DNA of 14,821 nt, taken from contig NZUB01000016.1 of assembly GCA_002696965.1 (NCBI GenBank), forward strand, positions 1 through 14,821. Reading direction: 5' to 3'. Numbering within the stretch: position 1 is the stretch's first letter; each line of letters starts with the position of its first letter. Positions 7,348-14,821 of this stretch are shown here, in pieces. The stretch comes from Flavobacteriales bacterium. Lineage in GTDB: Bacteria > Bacteroidota > Bacteroidia > Flavobacteriales > TMED113. A program made the translations under genes and the position numbers. The notes under the pieces are model-generated. The model saw only the letters and a program-made list of their open reading frames with translations. It did no database searches and had not been told where the DNA came from.

Positions 7348-8344
7348 CCTTGGAAATAGTTACAAGATCCAAAAAAGCTATAGAGATAATAAATAAGGTC
7401 AGAACTGAAATTAGAGAACAAAAAACTATTAACCATCTGACTGGAGAAGCCTTCTTATCTGCTGGATAAGCTCTATTAATAATAAATTTATTTTCGAGAC
7501 TATAATATGTATCAACCTCCACCCTTTCAGTTTCAAACTCTACTAAAGCTAACTCATCCTCTATGTTGCGACTTTTTCTTAGCAACATATCATGTAAGCC
7601 TGCATACTTTGCCAACTGATCAAGTTCTTTTTTTATCCTGCTTGCTCCTGATAAATTATTTAGAGATAATGCAATTGCATATTGCTCTGTTAACCTTTCA
7701 ACCTGAGGAGTAGTCCCAATCACACCATTTAATCTACAGTACTCTAAAGAATCCTGAATTAAATTTCTTTTTGCATAGAGCAAATCTTTTCTTTTGTTCA
7801 ATACTTCCAGTGCTTGAAGAGCTCTATTTTTACGAATATTATTAATTACTACATCTAGGAGTATCAAAAATTCATTAGCAATATCTGCAGCCATTTCAGA
7901 GCTATGATCTAGCACAACAATCTCAATAGAATTAAATTTTGTTTTTTTAAATTTAATAAGATCTTGATACATTTTAAATATAGTCGTCATTGGATAATCA
8001 GCATCTAATCCTATATCATAATGTGTAAATAAATCAAACCGATGTATGATAGAGTCTCTTATAGCATCGGAGTTCAGAATTTGCAATAAATGCTCTGCTG
8101 CTTCTTCTTCTCCAAATTCTAACACATCTTTTCTATATGGATTATGCTCTACTAGTAATGCTTGAGAAATCGAATTTGTGGTTGTGGGATAAATTACCAC
8201 AGATGATTTAAATTTAGGCTTAATAACATACAACGACACATATGCACTTAAAAAACAAGTTACAATTAAGATAATAAACAATGTTTTAATATTTTTATTT
8301 AATAGATTAAATAACCATAAGAAATTAAAATCCTGTTCTTTCAT
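7334..8344 (-). CDS. wzz: Wzz-like polysaccharide co-polymerase (chain-length determinant)
   Basis: Inner-membrane protein of 336 residues with the architecture of the polysaccharide co-polymerase family. It has a short cytoplasmic N-terminus, a membrane helix (about 20-40, FIILIVTCFLSAYVSLYVI), a long periplasmic part rich in helices and probable coiled coil (about 45-300), a Pro-containing stretch KKASPVRW, and a second membrane helix (about 305-326, IVFCSLISVLTLFIISIAF). There is no C-terminal tyrosine-kinase domain, so it resembles the Wzz type (PCP-1) rather than Wzc. Wzz proteins set the modal length of glycans made by Wzy, and its gene overlaps the downstream Wzy/WaaL-family gene by 14 bases, which fits such a pair. 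The ATG at 8344 lies 37 bases after the flippase stop. A TAnnTTTG-like element lies in that gap, so it may be transcribed partly on its own. The symbol rests on architecture and context; sequence identity in this family is low. Confidence 0.82.
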   Translation of the reverse strand: MKEQDFNFLWLFNLLNKNIKTLFIILIVTCFLSAYVSLYVIKPKFKSSVVIYPTTTNSISQALLVEHNPYRKDVLEFGEEEAAEHLLQILNSDAIRDSIIHRFDLFTHYDIGLDADYPMTTIFKMYQDLIKFKKTKFNSIEIVVLDHSSEMAADIANEFLILLDVVINNIRKNRALQALEVLNKRKDLLYAKRNLIQDSLEYCRLNGVIGTTPQVERLTEQYAIALSLNNLSGASRIKKELDQLAKYAGLHDMLLRKSRNIEDELALVEFETERVEVDTYYSLENKFIINRAYPADKKASPVRWLIVFCSLISVLTLFIISIAFLDLVTISKDVQS

Positions 8345-8360
8345 ATAATATATTTTTTGC

Positions 8361-8368
8361 CAAATATA
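8361..8368 (-). promoter_or_regulatory. Possible -7 promoter element before the wzz-like gene
   Basis: TATATTTG on the minus strand fits TAnnTTTG and ends 16 bases before the ATG at 8344, similar to the spacing at the T9SS-protein gene. No TTTG lies 17-23 bases further upstream, so only half of the promoter is visible. It could be chance in AT-rich DNA. Confidence 0.3.
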
Positions 8369-8381
8369 AGCATAACTTCAA

Positions 8382-9824
8382 TTATTTCATTCTATTATCA
8401 ATTAACAAGCTAAAATCAGAAAAACTTAACAATTTTGTGAAAAATGCCCATATAATACTCATAATAAAATAACAAATAAAAACTAACTCCTTAGAGTTTA
8501 TAAAAAATTGACTATAATAACCAAATAAAAATAATCCCAATGAGAATATAAAAATTCGAAATAAAGTTAAACGTAAATCTAACTTAAAAATATAACAACA
8601 TAGTATAAATTGTGCAATTCCAGTTATAGACTGAGTAATTAAACTGGCAATTGCTGATCCCCAAGCCATATATTGAGGTATTAAAATAATATTTAAAATA
8701 ACGTTAATAGTCAATCCTAAACCTGCAACAATATTTAATTGTAATAAATTTCCATTGGCTGTCAAAAGAGTTCCATATATATAGGTAGATGAAACAAATA
8801 AAAAACAAGTCATTAAAATTATAAATATTTCAGAAGATTCAGTTATATATTGATGATACCTAAAGCTCATTAAATCATAACTATATAAGTATGAAAAAAT
8901 ACTAATTGTAAAAGCAAAACACATTAACATCTTAAAAGAACAATTAATAATCTCTACAACAGACTCTTTCGTTTTAATCATTCTTGATAAAATAGGTAAC
9001 AATAGTGCCGCAAATAAATATGCAATCATATTAGAAGCTTCAAAAAAACGATAGGCTTGGGCATAAATACCTGCCTGAACAGATTGATCATCTAACATTC
9101 GTTCTAACATAATACTGTCAACACGATAATATATCGTCATTAATAAGATTAAAAGAGCATATGGAAAGCTTCTTTTAAGAATAATCAATGCAAACGGCAA
9201 ACTCCATCTTATGTGCAAGATGTTAGTTTTTTTAATCAAAAGAAAAGCACAAAATAACAGTGTAGTGAAATAAGCTATAGTTTGTGCAAAAACAAACCAT
9301 TCAATTTGAAATGGCCTAGAAACAACCCCTCCCCATAATAGTATAGAACACATAATAATTAATAATATTCTATCTAAAACCGACACGAAACTGTCCTGGA
9401 TAAACAAATGCAAACCTGCTAAATTTGAACGCATATATAATATAAAAGCTACTAACGCTTGATTAATAGCTAATATGAATAATAATTTTAACTGTATCAC
9501 ACTATAGCCAAGAAAAACTGCAATAAATAAAGTACATAATAGATAAATAAAAACTAAAATAAAACGAAGGGTAATAATTCCCGAGAAATGTTTTTCAACC
9601 AATTGATGATGTTGAGCAATATTTTTTACATTATAATTTGTAATACCCAGGTCAAGTATAATATTGAGTAAAAATGAAAAATTAATTAATGCAAAATAAT
9701 TACCATAAACACTCGCCCCTACTCTGTTTATAACTTCAGCGTCAATTCCAAGAATATAAAATGGCTTTATTAATAAATTTAATAATATGACTAAAAGTAT
9801 GTTCCAGACAAATTTTTGTTTCAC
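8382..9824 (-). CDS. wzx: Wzx-like polysaccharide flippase (MOP/PST superfamily)
   Basis: Polytopic inner-membrane protein of 480 residues with about 14 hydrophobic segments, the usual size and helix count for Wzx/MATE-fold lipid-linked oligosaccharide flippases. The N-terminus (KFVWNILLVILLNLLIKPFY) and the GASVYGNYFALINF segment are typical of this family in Bacteroidota. Basic residues sit in predicted cytoplasmic loops, and a charged segment YYRVDSIMLERML is at about mid-length. Its presumed job is moving undecaprenyl-linked glycan units across the inner membrane for Wzy/Wzz, whose genes follow on the same strand. The start codon is GTG (9822-9824). There is no Shine-Dalgarno sequence, and the only ATG nearby upstream (minus strand) is out of frame and runs into a stop at once. 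It is transcribed divergently from the GT4 gene. Exact substrate unknown. Confidence 0.85.
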   Translation of the reverse strand: MKQKFVWNILLVILLNLLIKPFYILGIDAEVINRVGASVYGNYFALINFSFLLNIILDLGITNYNVKNIAQHHQLVEKHFSGIITLRFILVFIYLLCTLFIAVFLGYSVIQLKLLFILAINQALVAFILYMRSNLAGLHLFIQDSFVSVLDRILLIIMCSILLWGGVVSRPFQIEWFVFAQTIAYFTTLLFCAFLLIKKTNILHIRWSLPFALIILKRSFPYALLILLMTIYYRVDSIMLERMLDDQSVQAGIYAQAYRFFEASNMIAYLFAALLLPILSRMIKTKESVVEIINCSFKMLMCFAFTISIFSYLYSYDLMSFRYHQYITESSEIFIILMTCFLFVSSTYIYGTLLTANGNLLQLNIVAGLGLTINVILNIILIPQYMAWGSAIASLITQSITGIAQFILCCYIFKLDLRLTLFRIFIFSLGLFLFGYYSQFFINSKELVFICYFIMSIIWAFFTKLLSFSDFSLLIDNRMK

Positions 9825-9918
9825 AAGGACATGTGTTTTTATGATAACTTTTTTTAAGTTAACGCAAAATATCTAATTATCATATCTATAATTATTAATA
9901 ATTAAGTAAATTGAGTAA
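9825..9918. other. Divergent intergenic region between the flippase and GT4 genes
   Basis: The longest non-coding stretch here, 94 bases, almost pure A+T. It must hold the control signals for both divergent units. No complete TTTG/TAnnTTTG promoter is visible on either strand. It contains a 16-base palindrome, and an inverted repeat TAATTAT (9874-9880) / ATAATTA (9888-9894) with a 7-base spacer. Confidence 0.6.
9889..9904. promoter_or_regulatory. Perfect 16-base AT palindrome, possible operator
   Basis: TAATTATTAATAATTA is its own reverse complement. It ends 14 bases before the GT4 start and lies between two divergent genes, where a dimeric regulator could act on both. AT-rich sequence yields such palindromes by chance at times, so this is only a candidate. 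Confidence 0.25.
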
Positions 9919-11043
9919 ATGAGAATAGCTGTCAATACAAGATTACTTATAAAAAATAAATTAGATGGAATTGGACGATATAGTTTTGAAGTATTAAAAA
10001 GAATAGTTAAAACAAATCCTACAATTGAGTTTCATTTTATATTTGATCGCCCATTTTCAAACGATTTTATATTTGCAAATAATATTAAAACACATATTCT
10101 GAGACCTCCTACTAGACACCCCTTGCTATGGTATATATGGTTCGAGATTCAATTACCTAAATTAATAAAGAATATAAAACCAAACCTACTCTTCTCTCCT
10201 GACGGTTTTATGTCAACAAAATTAGAAAAAACACCTACAGTTATAACAATACATGACATTAATTTTGAACACCGACCAGATGACCTAAATTGGCTTCACA
10301 GCTTATATTATAGAAAATATTTTAAACAATATGCGAATTTATCAAAACATATTATCACAGTATCTGAGTTTTCAAAAAAAGATATTATAAATAGCTATCA
10401 AATCACCAAAAATAAAATAACAGTTGCTTATAATGGAGTGGGAAGTGATTTTCGATCTATTCCAATAGAGCAAAAAAAAATCATAAAAGAAAAATACAGT
10501 GATAAAAAAGATTTTTTTCTGTTTTTAGGGAGTCTACATAAAAGAAAAAATATTAAAAACTTACTTTTAGCTTTTGATATATATAGACTAAAAAATGGCA
10601 AAAATAAATTATTAGTAATTGGTAAAAAAAAATGGTGGGATAAACAAACTGAATATATATATCAAAATATGCAATATAAAGAAGATGTGATTTTTATTGG
10701 ACAAATAAATGATGATATAATGGTTAATATCTTAGCCTCTTCAAAAGCATTATGTTTTGTTTCCCTATTCGAAGGATTCGGATTACCAATAATAGAAGCC
10801 ATGAAATGCAATGTGCCTGTGATAACGTCTAACACAAGTGCAATGCCAGAAATTGCAGGAGATGCGGCTTTAATAGTAGATCCACACGATATACATGATA
10901 TATCTCACGCCATGTTTCAAATTGACAATAATCCGCAATTATGTAATCAACTAATGCAAAAGGGAAATCAAATAATTCAAAAATTTCAATGGGATAATAC
11001 TGCGCACATAATCAGTGAAACATTATTAAAACATGCAAAATAA
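9919..11043 (+). CDS. GT4-family glycosyltransferase
   Basis: Cytoplasmic, probably membrane-associated retaining glycosyltransferase of the GT-B fold, 374 residues. The N-terminal acceptor-side domain opens with MRIAVNTRLL and DGIGRYSFEVLKRI. The donor-side domain starts near residue 190 with LGSLHKRKNIKNLLLAF. The EX7E motif FEGFGLPIIE gives Glu285 and Glu293, followed by MKCNVPVITSN, MPEIAG and ALIVDP, which is characteristic of Glycos_transf_1 (PF00534). Donor and acceptor cannot be read from sequence. Position next to the Wzx/Wzz/Wzy-type genes suggests a role in the same surface glycan, but it is on the opposite strand and overlaps rnhB by 11 bases, so its transcript is shared with housekeeping genes. 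It may instead belong to a conserved chromosomal pathway. No Shine-Dalgarno sequence precedes the ATG. Confidence 0.92.
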   Translation: MRIAVNTRLLIKNKLDGIGRYSFEVLKRIVKTNPTIEFHFIFDRPFSNDFIFANNIKTHILRPPTRHPLLWYIWFEIQLPKLIKNIKPNLLFSPDGFMSTKLEKTPTVITIHDINFEHRPDDLNWLHSLYYRKYFKQYANLSKHIITVSEFSKKDIINSYQITKNKITVAYNGVGSDFRSIPIEQKKIIKEKYSDKKDFFLFLGSLHKRKNIKNLLLAFDIYRLKNGKNKLLVIGKKKWWDKQTEYIYQNMQYKEDVIFIGQINDDIMVNILASSKALCFVSLFEGFGLPIIEAMKCNVPVITSNTSAMPEIAGDAALIVDPHDIHDISHAMFQIDNNPQLCNQLMQKGNQIIQKFQWDNTAHIISETLLKHAK

Positions 11044-11653
11044 AATTACACAATATAAATCGCAACATCTAATTTGCGGATGTGATGAGGCCGGTAGAGG
11101 AGCACTTGCAGGCCCAGTAGTAGCTGCAGCAGTTATTTTACCTAAAAATTTTAAAAATTTTGGAATTAACGATTCAAAAAAATTATCTCACAAAAAAAGA
11201 TTAGAGTTAAATACATTAATAAAAAAAAACAGTATAGCATGGAGTATTGGAATAATAACTAATACTGAAATTGACAAAATCAATATTCTTAATGCATCAA
11301 TAAAAGCGATGCATCATGCGATTACAGTTATTATACAAACAATCAAAATCGAAAAAATTAATAAATTATTAATTGATGGAAATAAATTTAAAAAATATAA
11401 AAACCTTAATCATGAATGCATAATTAAAGGTGATCAAAAATACTTATCTATTGCAGCTGCCTCAATAATAGCTAAAACATCTCGTGATGAATTGATGTGT
11501 AAATTGGATAAACAATATCCTTCTTATATGTGGAGAAAAAATAAAGGATATCCCACACAAGCACATAAAAACGCAATAAGAAATCATGGACCTAGTAAAT
11601 ATCACAGAAAAAGTTTTAAATTATTTAACAAACAATACTGTTTAGAGTTATGA
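11033..11653 (+). CDS. rnhB: Ribonuclease HII
   Basis: Cytoplasmic endonuclease that cuts the RNA strand of RNA-DNA hybrids and starts removal of single ribonucleotides from DNA. Length 206 residues, normal for bacterial RNase HII. The catalytic acids are all present: Asp18 and Glu19 in CDEAGRG, Asp115 in LIDGN and Asp134 in KGDQKY, matching E. coli D16, E17, D108 and D126. The supporting motifs NDSKKLS, AAASIIAKTSRDELM and KGYPT are intact. The ATG at 11033 lies inside the end of the GT4 gene (11-base overlap), and the last four bases ATGA overlap the start of the lipoprotein gene. All three are therefore probably translated in a coupled manner. Its sequence is complete and looks active; the partnership with a glycosyltransferase and a lipoprotein has no obvious functional logic. 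Confidence 0.97.
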   Translation: MQNKITQYKSQHLICGCDEAGRGALAGPVVAAAVILPKNFKNFGINDSKKLSHKKRLELNTLIKKNSIAWSIGIITNTEIDKINILNASIKAMHHAITVIIQTIKIEKINKLLIDGNKFKKYKNLNHECIIKGDQKYLSIAAASIIAKTSRDELMCKLDKQYPSYMWRKNKGYPTQAHKNAIRNHGPSKYHRKSFKLFNKQYCLEL

Positions 11654-14163
11654 AATATAAAAAGCTCTCCATACTCATCTTTTTATTGATGTTTTTTTCA
11701 TGTGATTTACATAAAAAAAAATACACATTAGATATAAAGCATGCTATTCCAATAAATTCGGATTTAATTATTAAAATACATGATTGGAGGAAAATGAAAA
11801 CAAAAATTGAATCATTTGCATGGTGGAAAGAATTAAAAAACACAAACTTATTAAATGAAAATTTAAATTTATTAGAACATCTTAACGATCAATATCAAAT
11901 TGCACCACTTTTTGATAATCGGAATATTTATTTAAGTTCAATTTCAGATATCAATGTGGAATCTGAATTAATATTAATTACATCAATTAATGACTTTGAG
12001 CAAAACAAAAGTATCAAGTTATTACAAGCTATAATGAGTCACCAAAACAATCCAATAATATATGAAGGTGTGCAAATTAATAATATTAAAATCAACACTT
12101 CCCCGGAAACAAAAAAAGATGTTTTTTTCTCAACATATAAAAATATTTTTTTACTCAGTTTTTCTAAAATCATAATAGAAAAAAGCATTCGACAATTAGT
12201 CCATAATAATAGTATTTTTCAACATAATATCATCGAAAAACTTGATCAAAACCTACCCAAATATAGTGATGTAAATATTCTAGTCAAAACACAATTTCTT
12301 GAAAATGTAATTGATGAAAAAAACGTATTTTTAAACTCTAACGGTTGGTCTTGGTTTGATGTTGAATTAGAAAATACACACATTATACTTAATGGAGTCA
12401 CTAATCGAGGAAATATTAAATACCTTGACAGCAGCAATTATAGTGATGCTAAAGAGTCTAGAATTCAACATATGCTGCCTCGTCATATAAAAAGATTCTA
12501 TAAATATCAAATCAATAATAATTCAGACCTAAATGAAATTATTAACACTATTAGTCATGGTCCATATACAAACAAGTATCAACTTTCTTATCACAACTGG
12601 CAGCCTTTGGAAATCAGCATAGCACATAACAAATCAGAGGCCGAAAAAACTGATTATATTATATTTAAAACAAATGAAAAAAATAAATGTTTCAATCACT
12701 TAAAATCTTATCATGATAATGATTTTTCTGACATACAATATCTTGATTATGTAATAAATAAACTAAAAACTCAAAACATGAGCAATGACAATTGGCTCAA
12801 AAAAATAACAGAATCATGGTCGGAAAAATACTATATCAACGTACAGGATTATATTATAATATGTCATAATATAAAAGAATTGAAATCCATGATTAATAAC
12901 CTCATAGCAAACCAAACAATTGGAAAAAGTAAAGCTCTACAAATAATTGAAAATAAATTAGGTGTAAAGTCACATACAACCTCCTATTTTAATTTAAATA
13001 ATCTAAAAAAGAACTGGAAAACAGGATTTAATTCTATAGTTGTTAAAAATATAGCATCTCAAGAATACTTCTTTAATTCATTAATTTTTTTACATGATCA
13101 CTCTAAAATCATAAATCCAACATTATGGAGTTTTAACTTAAAACATGAAACACATTACACGCCTCAAATAGTAACAAACCACTACACTCAAGAGAGTGAA
13201 ATCATTACTCAAGATATTGAAAACAATTTATACTTAATTAATAGTAAGGGAAAAAAATTGTGGATGAAAAAAATTGGTAATTCTATTCTCGGAGACATAC
13301 ATCAAATTGACATGTTTAATAATAATAAATTACAATATATTTTTAACACTAAAGACTCAATCTATGTAATGGACAGAAAAGGTAGACATGTAGCACCTTT
13401 TCCAATAAAAAGTAAATATACCATGTCAATCCCATTAGCATTATTTGACTACGATAATAATGAAAACTATCGCATTCTTGTACCAATGAAGAACGAACTT
13501 TTCATGTATGATAAAAAAGGGAAAATAGTATCTGGATGGGAATTTACTAGCACTAATTCAAATATAATAACTACGCCCGAACATTATCAGGTACTTGATA
13601 AAGATTATATTATTATAAGTGAAGAAAATGGAAAAATTCACTTACTAAACCGAAAGGGGCAATCAAGAGCAGTTGTGAACGAAAAAATCCAAAGATCTAA
13701 AGACAAATCAAGTTTAATTCAGGGTAATAATATAAACGACAGTAAATTAATTGTCAAAGAAATAAGCGGTAAAATGAAATACATATATTTAAATGGTCTT
13801 GTAGATAGTCTGCAAATTCAAAATTTGAACCAAAATGCTTTTTATGAAAAAAATAACAATTACACTATTATTGTTAATAAATCACAACTAATTTATTCTT
13901 CAAATACAAATAAATTTGAATATAATTTCAAAAACTCGAAACTTGGTGATCCAAAAGTTTTTTTTCATAATGATTCTATATTAGTTGCAATCCAAAATCT
14001 ATCCGAAAACTTAATTTATTTATTCAATGACAATGGTAAACTGCACATAAAACCTTTTTTTGGCACTACAGACTTTAATATAACAAAATCATATTCTAAT
14101 CAGAATTTAAATATGATAGTGGGTAGTTACGAGGGAGTTGTATATAATTATGTAATTAATTAA
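11650..14163 (+). CDS. Putative lipoprotein with C-terminal PQQ-like beta-propeller, function unknown
   Basis: An 837-residue envelope protein. The N-terminus MKYKKLSILIFLLMFFSC looks like a signal peptide II with Cys18 as lipidation site; the -3/-2 residues are Phe, so the lipobox is loose, as is often seen in Bacteroidota. The first half (about 25-490) is alpha/beta-looking, with no motif I can name; a distant link to DUF3352-type proteins is possible. The second half (about 500-837) contains a repeated 'hydrophobic-Y/hydrophobic-D/N-x-KGK' strand-turn: LYLINSKGKKLW (about 527), IYVMDRKGRH (571), LFMYDKKGK (617), IHLLNRKGQ (663) and IYLFNDNGK (789), which fits the blades of a PQQ/quinoprotein-like propeller. 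Such propellers often scaffold envelope complexes, but no partner is evident. It overlaps rnhB by 4 bases (ATGA) and the convergent glucosaminidase gene by 8. I recall similar proteins beside rnhB in other flavobacteria, but cannot verify that here. Confidence 0.8.
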   Translation: MKYKKLSILIFLLMFFSCDLHKKKYTLDIKHAIPINSDLIIKIHDWRKMKTKIESFAWWKELKNTNLLNENLNLLEHLNDQYQIAPLFDNRNIYLSSISDINVESELILITSINDFEQNKSIKLLQAIMSHQNNPIIYEGVQINNIKINTSPETKKDVFFSTYKNIFLLSFSKIIIEKSIRQLVHNNSIFQHNIIEKLDQNLPKYSDVNILVKTQFLENVIDEKNVFLNSNGWSWFDVELENTHIILNGVTNRGNIKYLDSSNYSDAKESRIQHMLPRHIKRFYKYQINNNSDLNEIINTISHGPYTNKYQLSYHNWQPLEISIAHNKSEAEKTDYIIFKTNEKNKCFNHLKSYHDNDFSDIQYLDYVINKLKTQNMSNDNWLKKITESWSEKYYINVQDYIIICHNIKELKSMINNLIANQTIGKSKALQIIENKLGVKSHTTSYFNLNNLKKNWKTGFNSIVVKNIASQEYFFNSLIFLHDHSKIINPTLWSFNLKHETHYTPQIVTNHYTQESEIITQDIENNLYLINSKGKKLWMKKIGNSILGDIHQIDMFNNNKLQYIFNTKDSIYVMDRKGRHVAPFPIKSKYTMSIPLALFDYDNNENYRILVPMKNELFMYDKKGKIVSGWEFTSTNSNIITTPEHYQVLDKDYIIISEENGKIHLLNRKGQSRAVVNEKIQRSKDKSSLIQGNNINDSKLIVKEISGKMKYIYLNGLVDSLQIQNLNQNAFYEKNNNYTIIVNKSQLIYSSNTNKFEYNFKNSKLGDPKVFFHNDSILVAIQNLSENLIYLFNDNGKLHIKPFFGTTDFNITKSYSNQNLNMIVGSYEGVVYNYVIN

Positions 14164-14821
14164 ATTTAATCTTCTTCATCAAGTTTAATTTTTGACCTAC
14201 ATAAGGTTCAGATCCAAAACTCATCTGATTCATTTTATATAAAGATTTTAATTTCACACCATATAACTGAGAAATGCCGTACATAGTTTCTCCTTCTACT
14301 ACAATATGATTTTTTTGTGTGCCCTTTTTTCTTTTAGGCTGCAAATAAATTTTTTCTCCTGAATTCAAAACACGATCAATAGTACATTCATTATATTTTA
14401 AAATTTCCCACAACCAAACATCATATTTTTCAGCAATATCATTTAATGATTGTCCATCTTCTACAACAATATATTTTATGAAGTTTTTTTTATGTATCTG
14501 CACAGAAGAAACAGGGTTTAGATGATCTCGTTTGATCTTTACCTTTTTCTTGGGTTTTTTGGTATCATATTGATCTAAACTATACTCTTTTATTAATTCA
14601 ATTAATTTTTTAGAGTATGTCTTACTGGTTGCATAGCCTGCTTTCTGTAACCCCTTGGCCCAGCCTTTATAGTCAGTTTTTCTTAATTCAAACAAAAAAG
14701 CATATCTTTTCCTCTCTGCTAAAAATAGAGAATGATCTCTATAAGAATCAATAGGACTATTATATTTTCTAAAACACTCTTGTTTTTTATCATCATCATG
14801 ATATGTTTTTAAACCAGTCCA
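14156..14821 (-). CDS. Glucosaminidase-family peptidoglycan hydrolase with two LysM domains, 5'-truncated
   Basis: Secreted or periplasmic hydrolase predicted to cut glycan strands of peptidoglycan. The frame is open to the right edge, so 221 residues of the C-terminal part are visible. The visible start of the chain, WTGLKTYHDDDKK, then CFRKYNSPIDSYRDHSLFL and YKGWAKGLQKAGYAT, is the second half of the FlgJ-like glucosaminidase domain (PF01832). The catalytic Glu and the signal peptide would lie beyond the window. Two LysM peptidoglycan-binding domains follow: YIVVEDGQSLNDIAEKYDVW...YLQP and HIVVEGETMYGISQLYGV...LNLM. A Lys-rich linker of about 30 residues separates catalytic domain and LysM. 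A TTG codon at 14695 falls inside the catalytic domain and is not the start. The 3' end overlaps the lipoprotein gene by 8 bases, tail to tail. Confidence 0.92.
   Translation of the reverse strand, partial: WTGLKTYHDDDKKQECFRKYNSPIDSYRDHSLFLAERKRYAFLFELRKTDYKGWAKGLQKAGYATSKTYSKKLIELIKEYSLDQYDTKKPKKKVKIKRDHLNPVSSVQIHKKNFIKYIVVEDGQSLNDIAEKYDVWLWEILKYNECTIDRVLNSGEKIYLQPKRKKGTQKNHIVVEGETMYGISQLYGVKLKSLYKMNQMSFGSEPYVGQKLNLMKKIKFN

Noticed and set aside
9861..9875. Possible -7 element for the flippase gene on the minus strand (GATATTTTGCG)
   Set aside because: It does not fit TAnnTTTG in register and has no TTTG at the right distance upstream.
11625..11843. 72-codon minus-strand frame over the rnhB/lipoprotein junction
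   Set aside because: It is antisense to two supported coding regions and has no recognisable features.
14693..14695. TTG at 14695 as the start of a small LysM protein
   Set aside because: The frame continues to the window edge with a clear glucosaminidase domain (CFRKYNSPIDSYRDHSLFL), so the TTG is an internal Leu codon.

Overview
The window looks like the chromosome of a member of Bacteroidota, most likely order Flavobacteriales and probably marine. The evidence is strong AT-richness, a LpxC-FabZ fusion followed by lpxA and efp, a type IX secretion (T9SS) cargo protein with a C-terminal sorting domain and the 'GC(T/M)D...ACNY...DDGSC' repeats common in marine flavobacteria, a TTTG/TAnnTTTG promoter, and near absence of Shine-Dalgarno sequences. 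The species cannot be named from the sequence alone. No tRNA, rRNA, CRISPR array, insertion sequence or riboswitch was seen. Coding density is very high: the longest non-coding stretch is 94 bases.

Layout. (1) Positions 1-2228, plus strand: a tight lipid A/translation operon holding the 3' part of the lpxC-fabZ fusion, lpxA (8-base overlap) and efp (1-base gap). (2) Positions 2231-5854, minus strand: one large secreted, Cys- and Asp-rich repeat protein carrying a LamG-like domain, thrombospondin type 3 (TSP3) calcium repeats and a T9SS sorting tail. It has its own well-formed Bacteroidota promoter and converges on efp with a 2-base gap. (3) Positions 5911-9824, minus strand: three envelope-polysaccharide genes in the order wzx-like flippase, wzz-like chain-length protein, and Wzy/WaaL-family polymerase or ligase (the last two overlap by 14 bases). 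(4) Positions 9825-9918: a divergent intergenic region with a perfect 16-base AT palindrome. (5) Positions 9919-14163, plus strand: a three-gene overlapping chain of a GT4 glycosyltransferase, rnhB (RNase HII) and a large putative lipoprotein with a C-terminal beta-propeller. (6) Positions 14156-14821, minus strand: the 3' part of a glucosaminidase with two LysM domains, overlapping the lipoprotein gene tail to tail by 8 bases.

Most genes serve the cell envelope: lipid A acyl chemistry, lipid-linked glycan export and polymerisation, a surface-secreted protein, a lipoprotein and a peptidoglycan hydrolase. The Wzx/Wzz/Wzy set would flip, polymerise and size a lipid-linked glycan, to which the single GT4 may contribute one sugar. 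The initiating transferase, the other glycosyltransferases and the outer-membrane export parts must lie elsewhere. I found no clear new defence or mobile system. The most unusual items are the mosaic architecture of the T9SS protein (a domain nested inside its first repeat, and a variant repeat class in its C-terminal half) and the uncharacterised beta-propeller lipoprotein coupled to rnhB.
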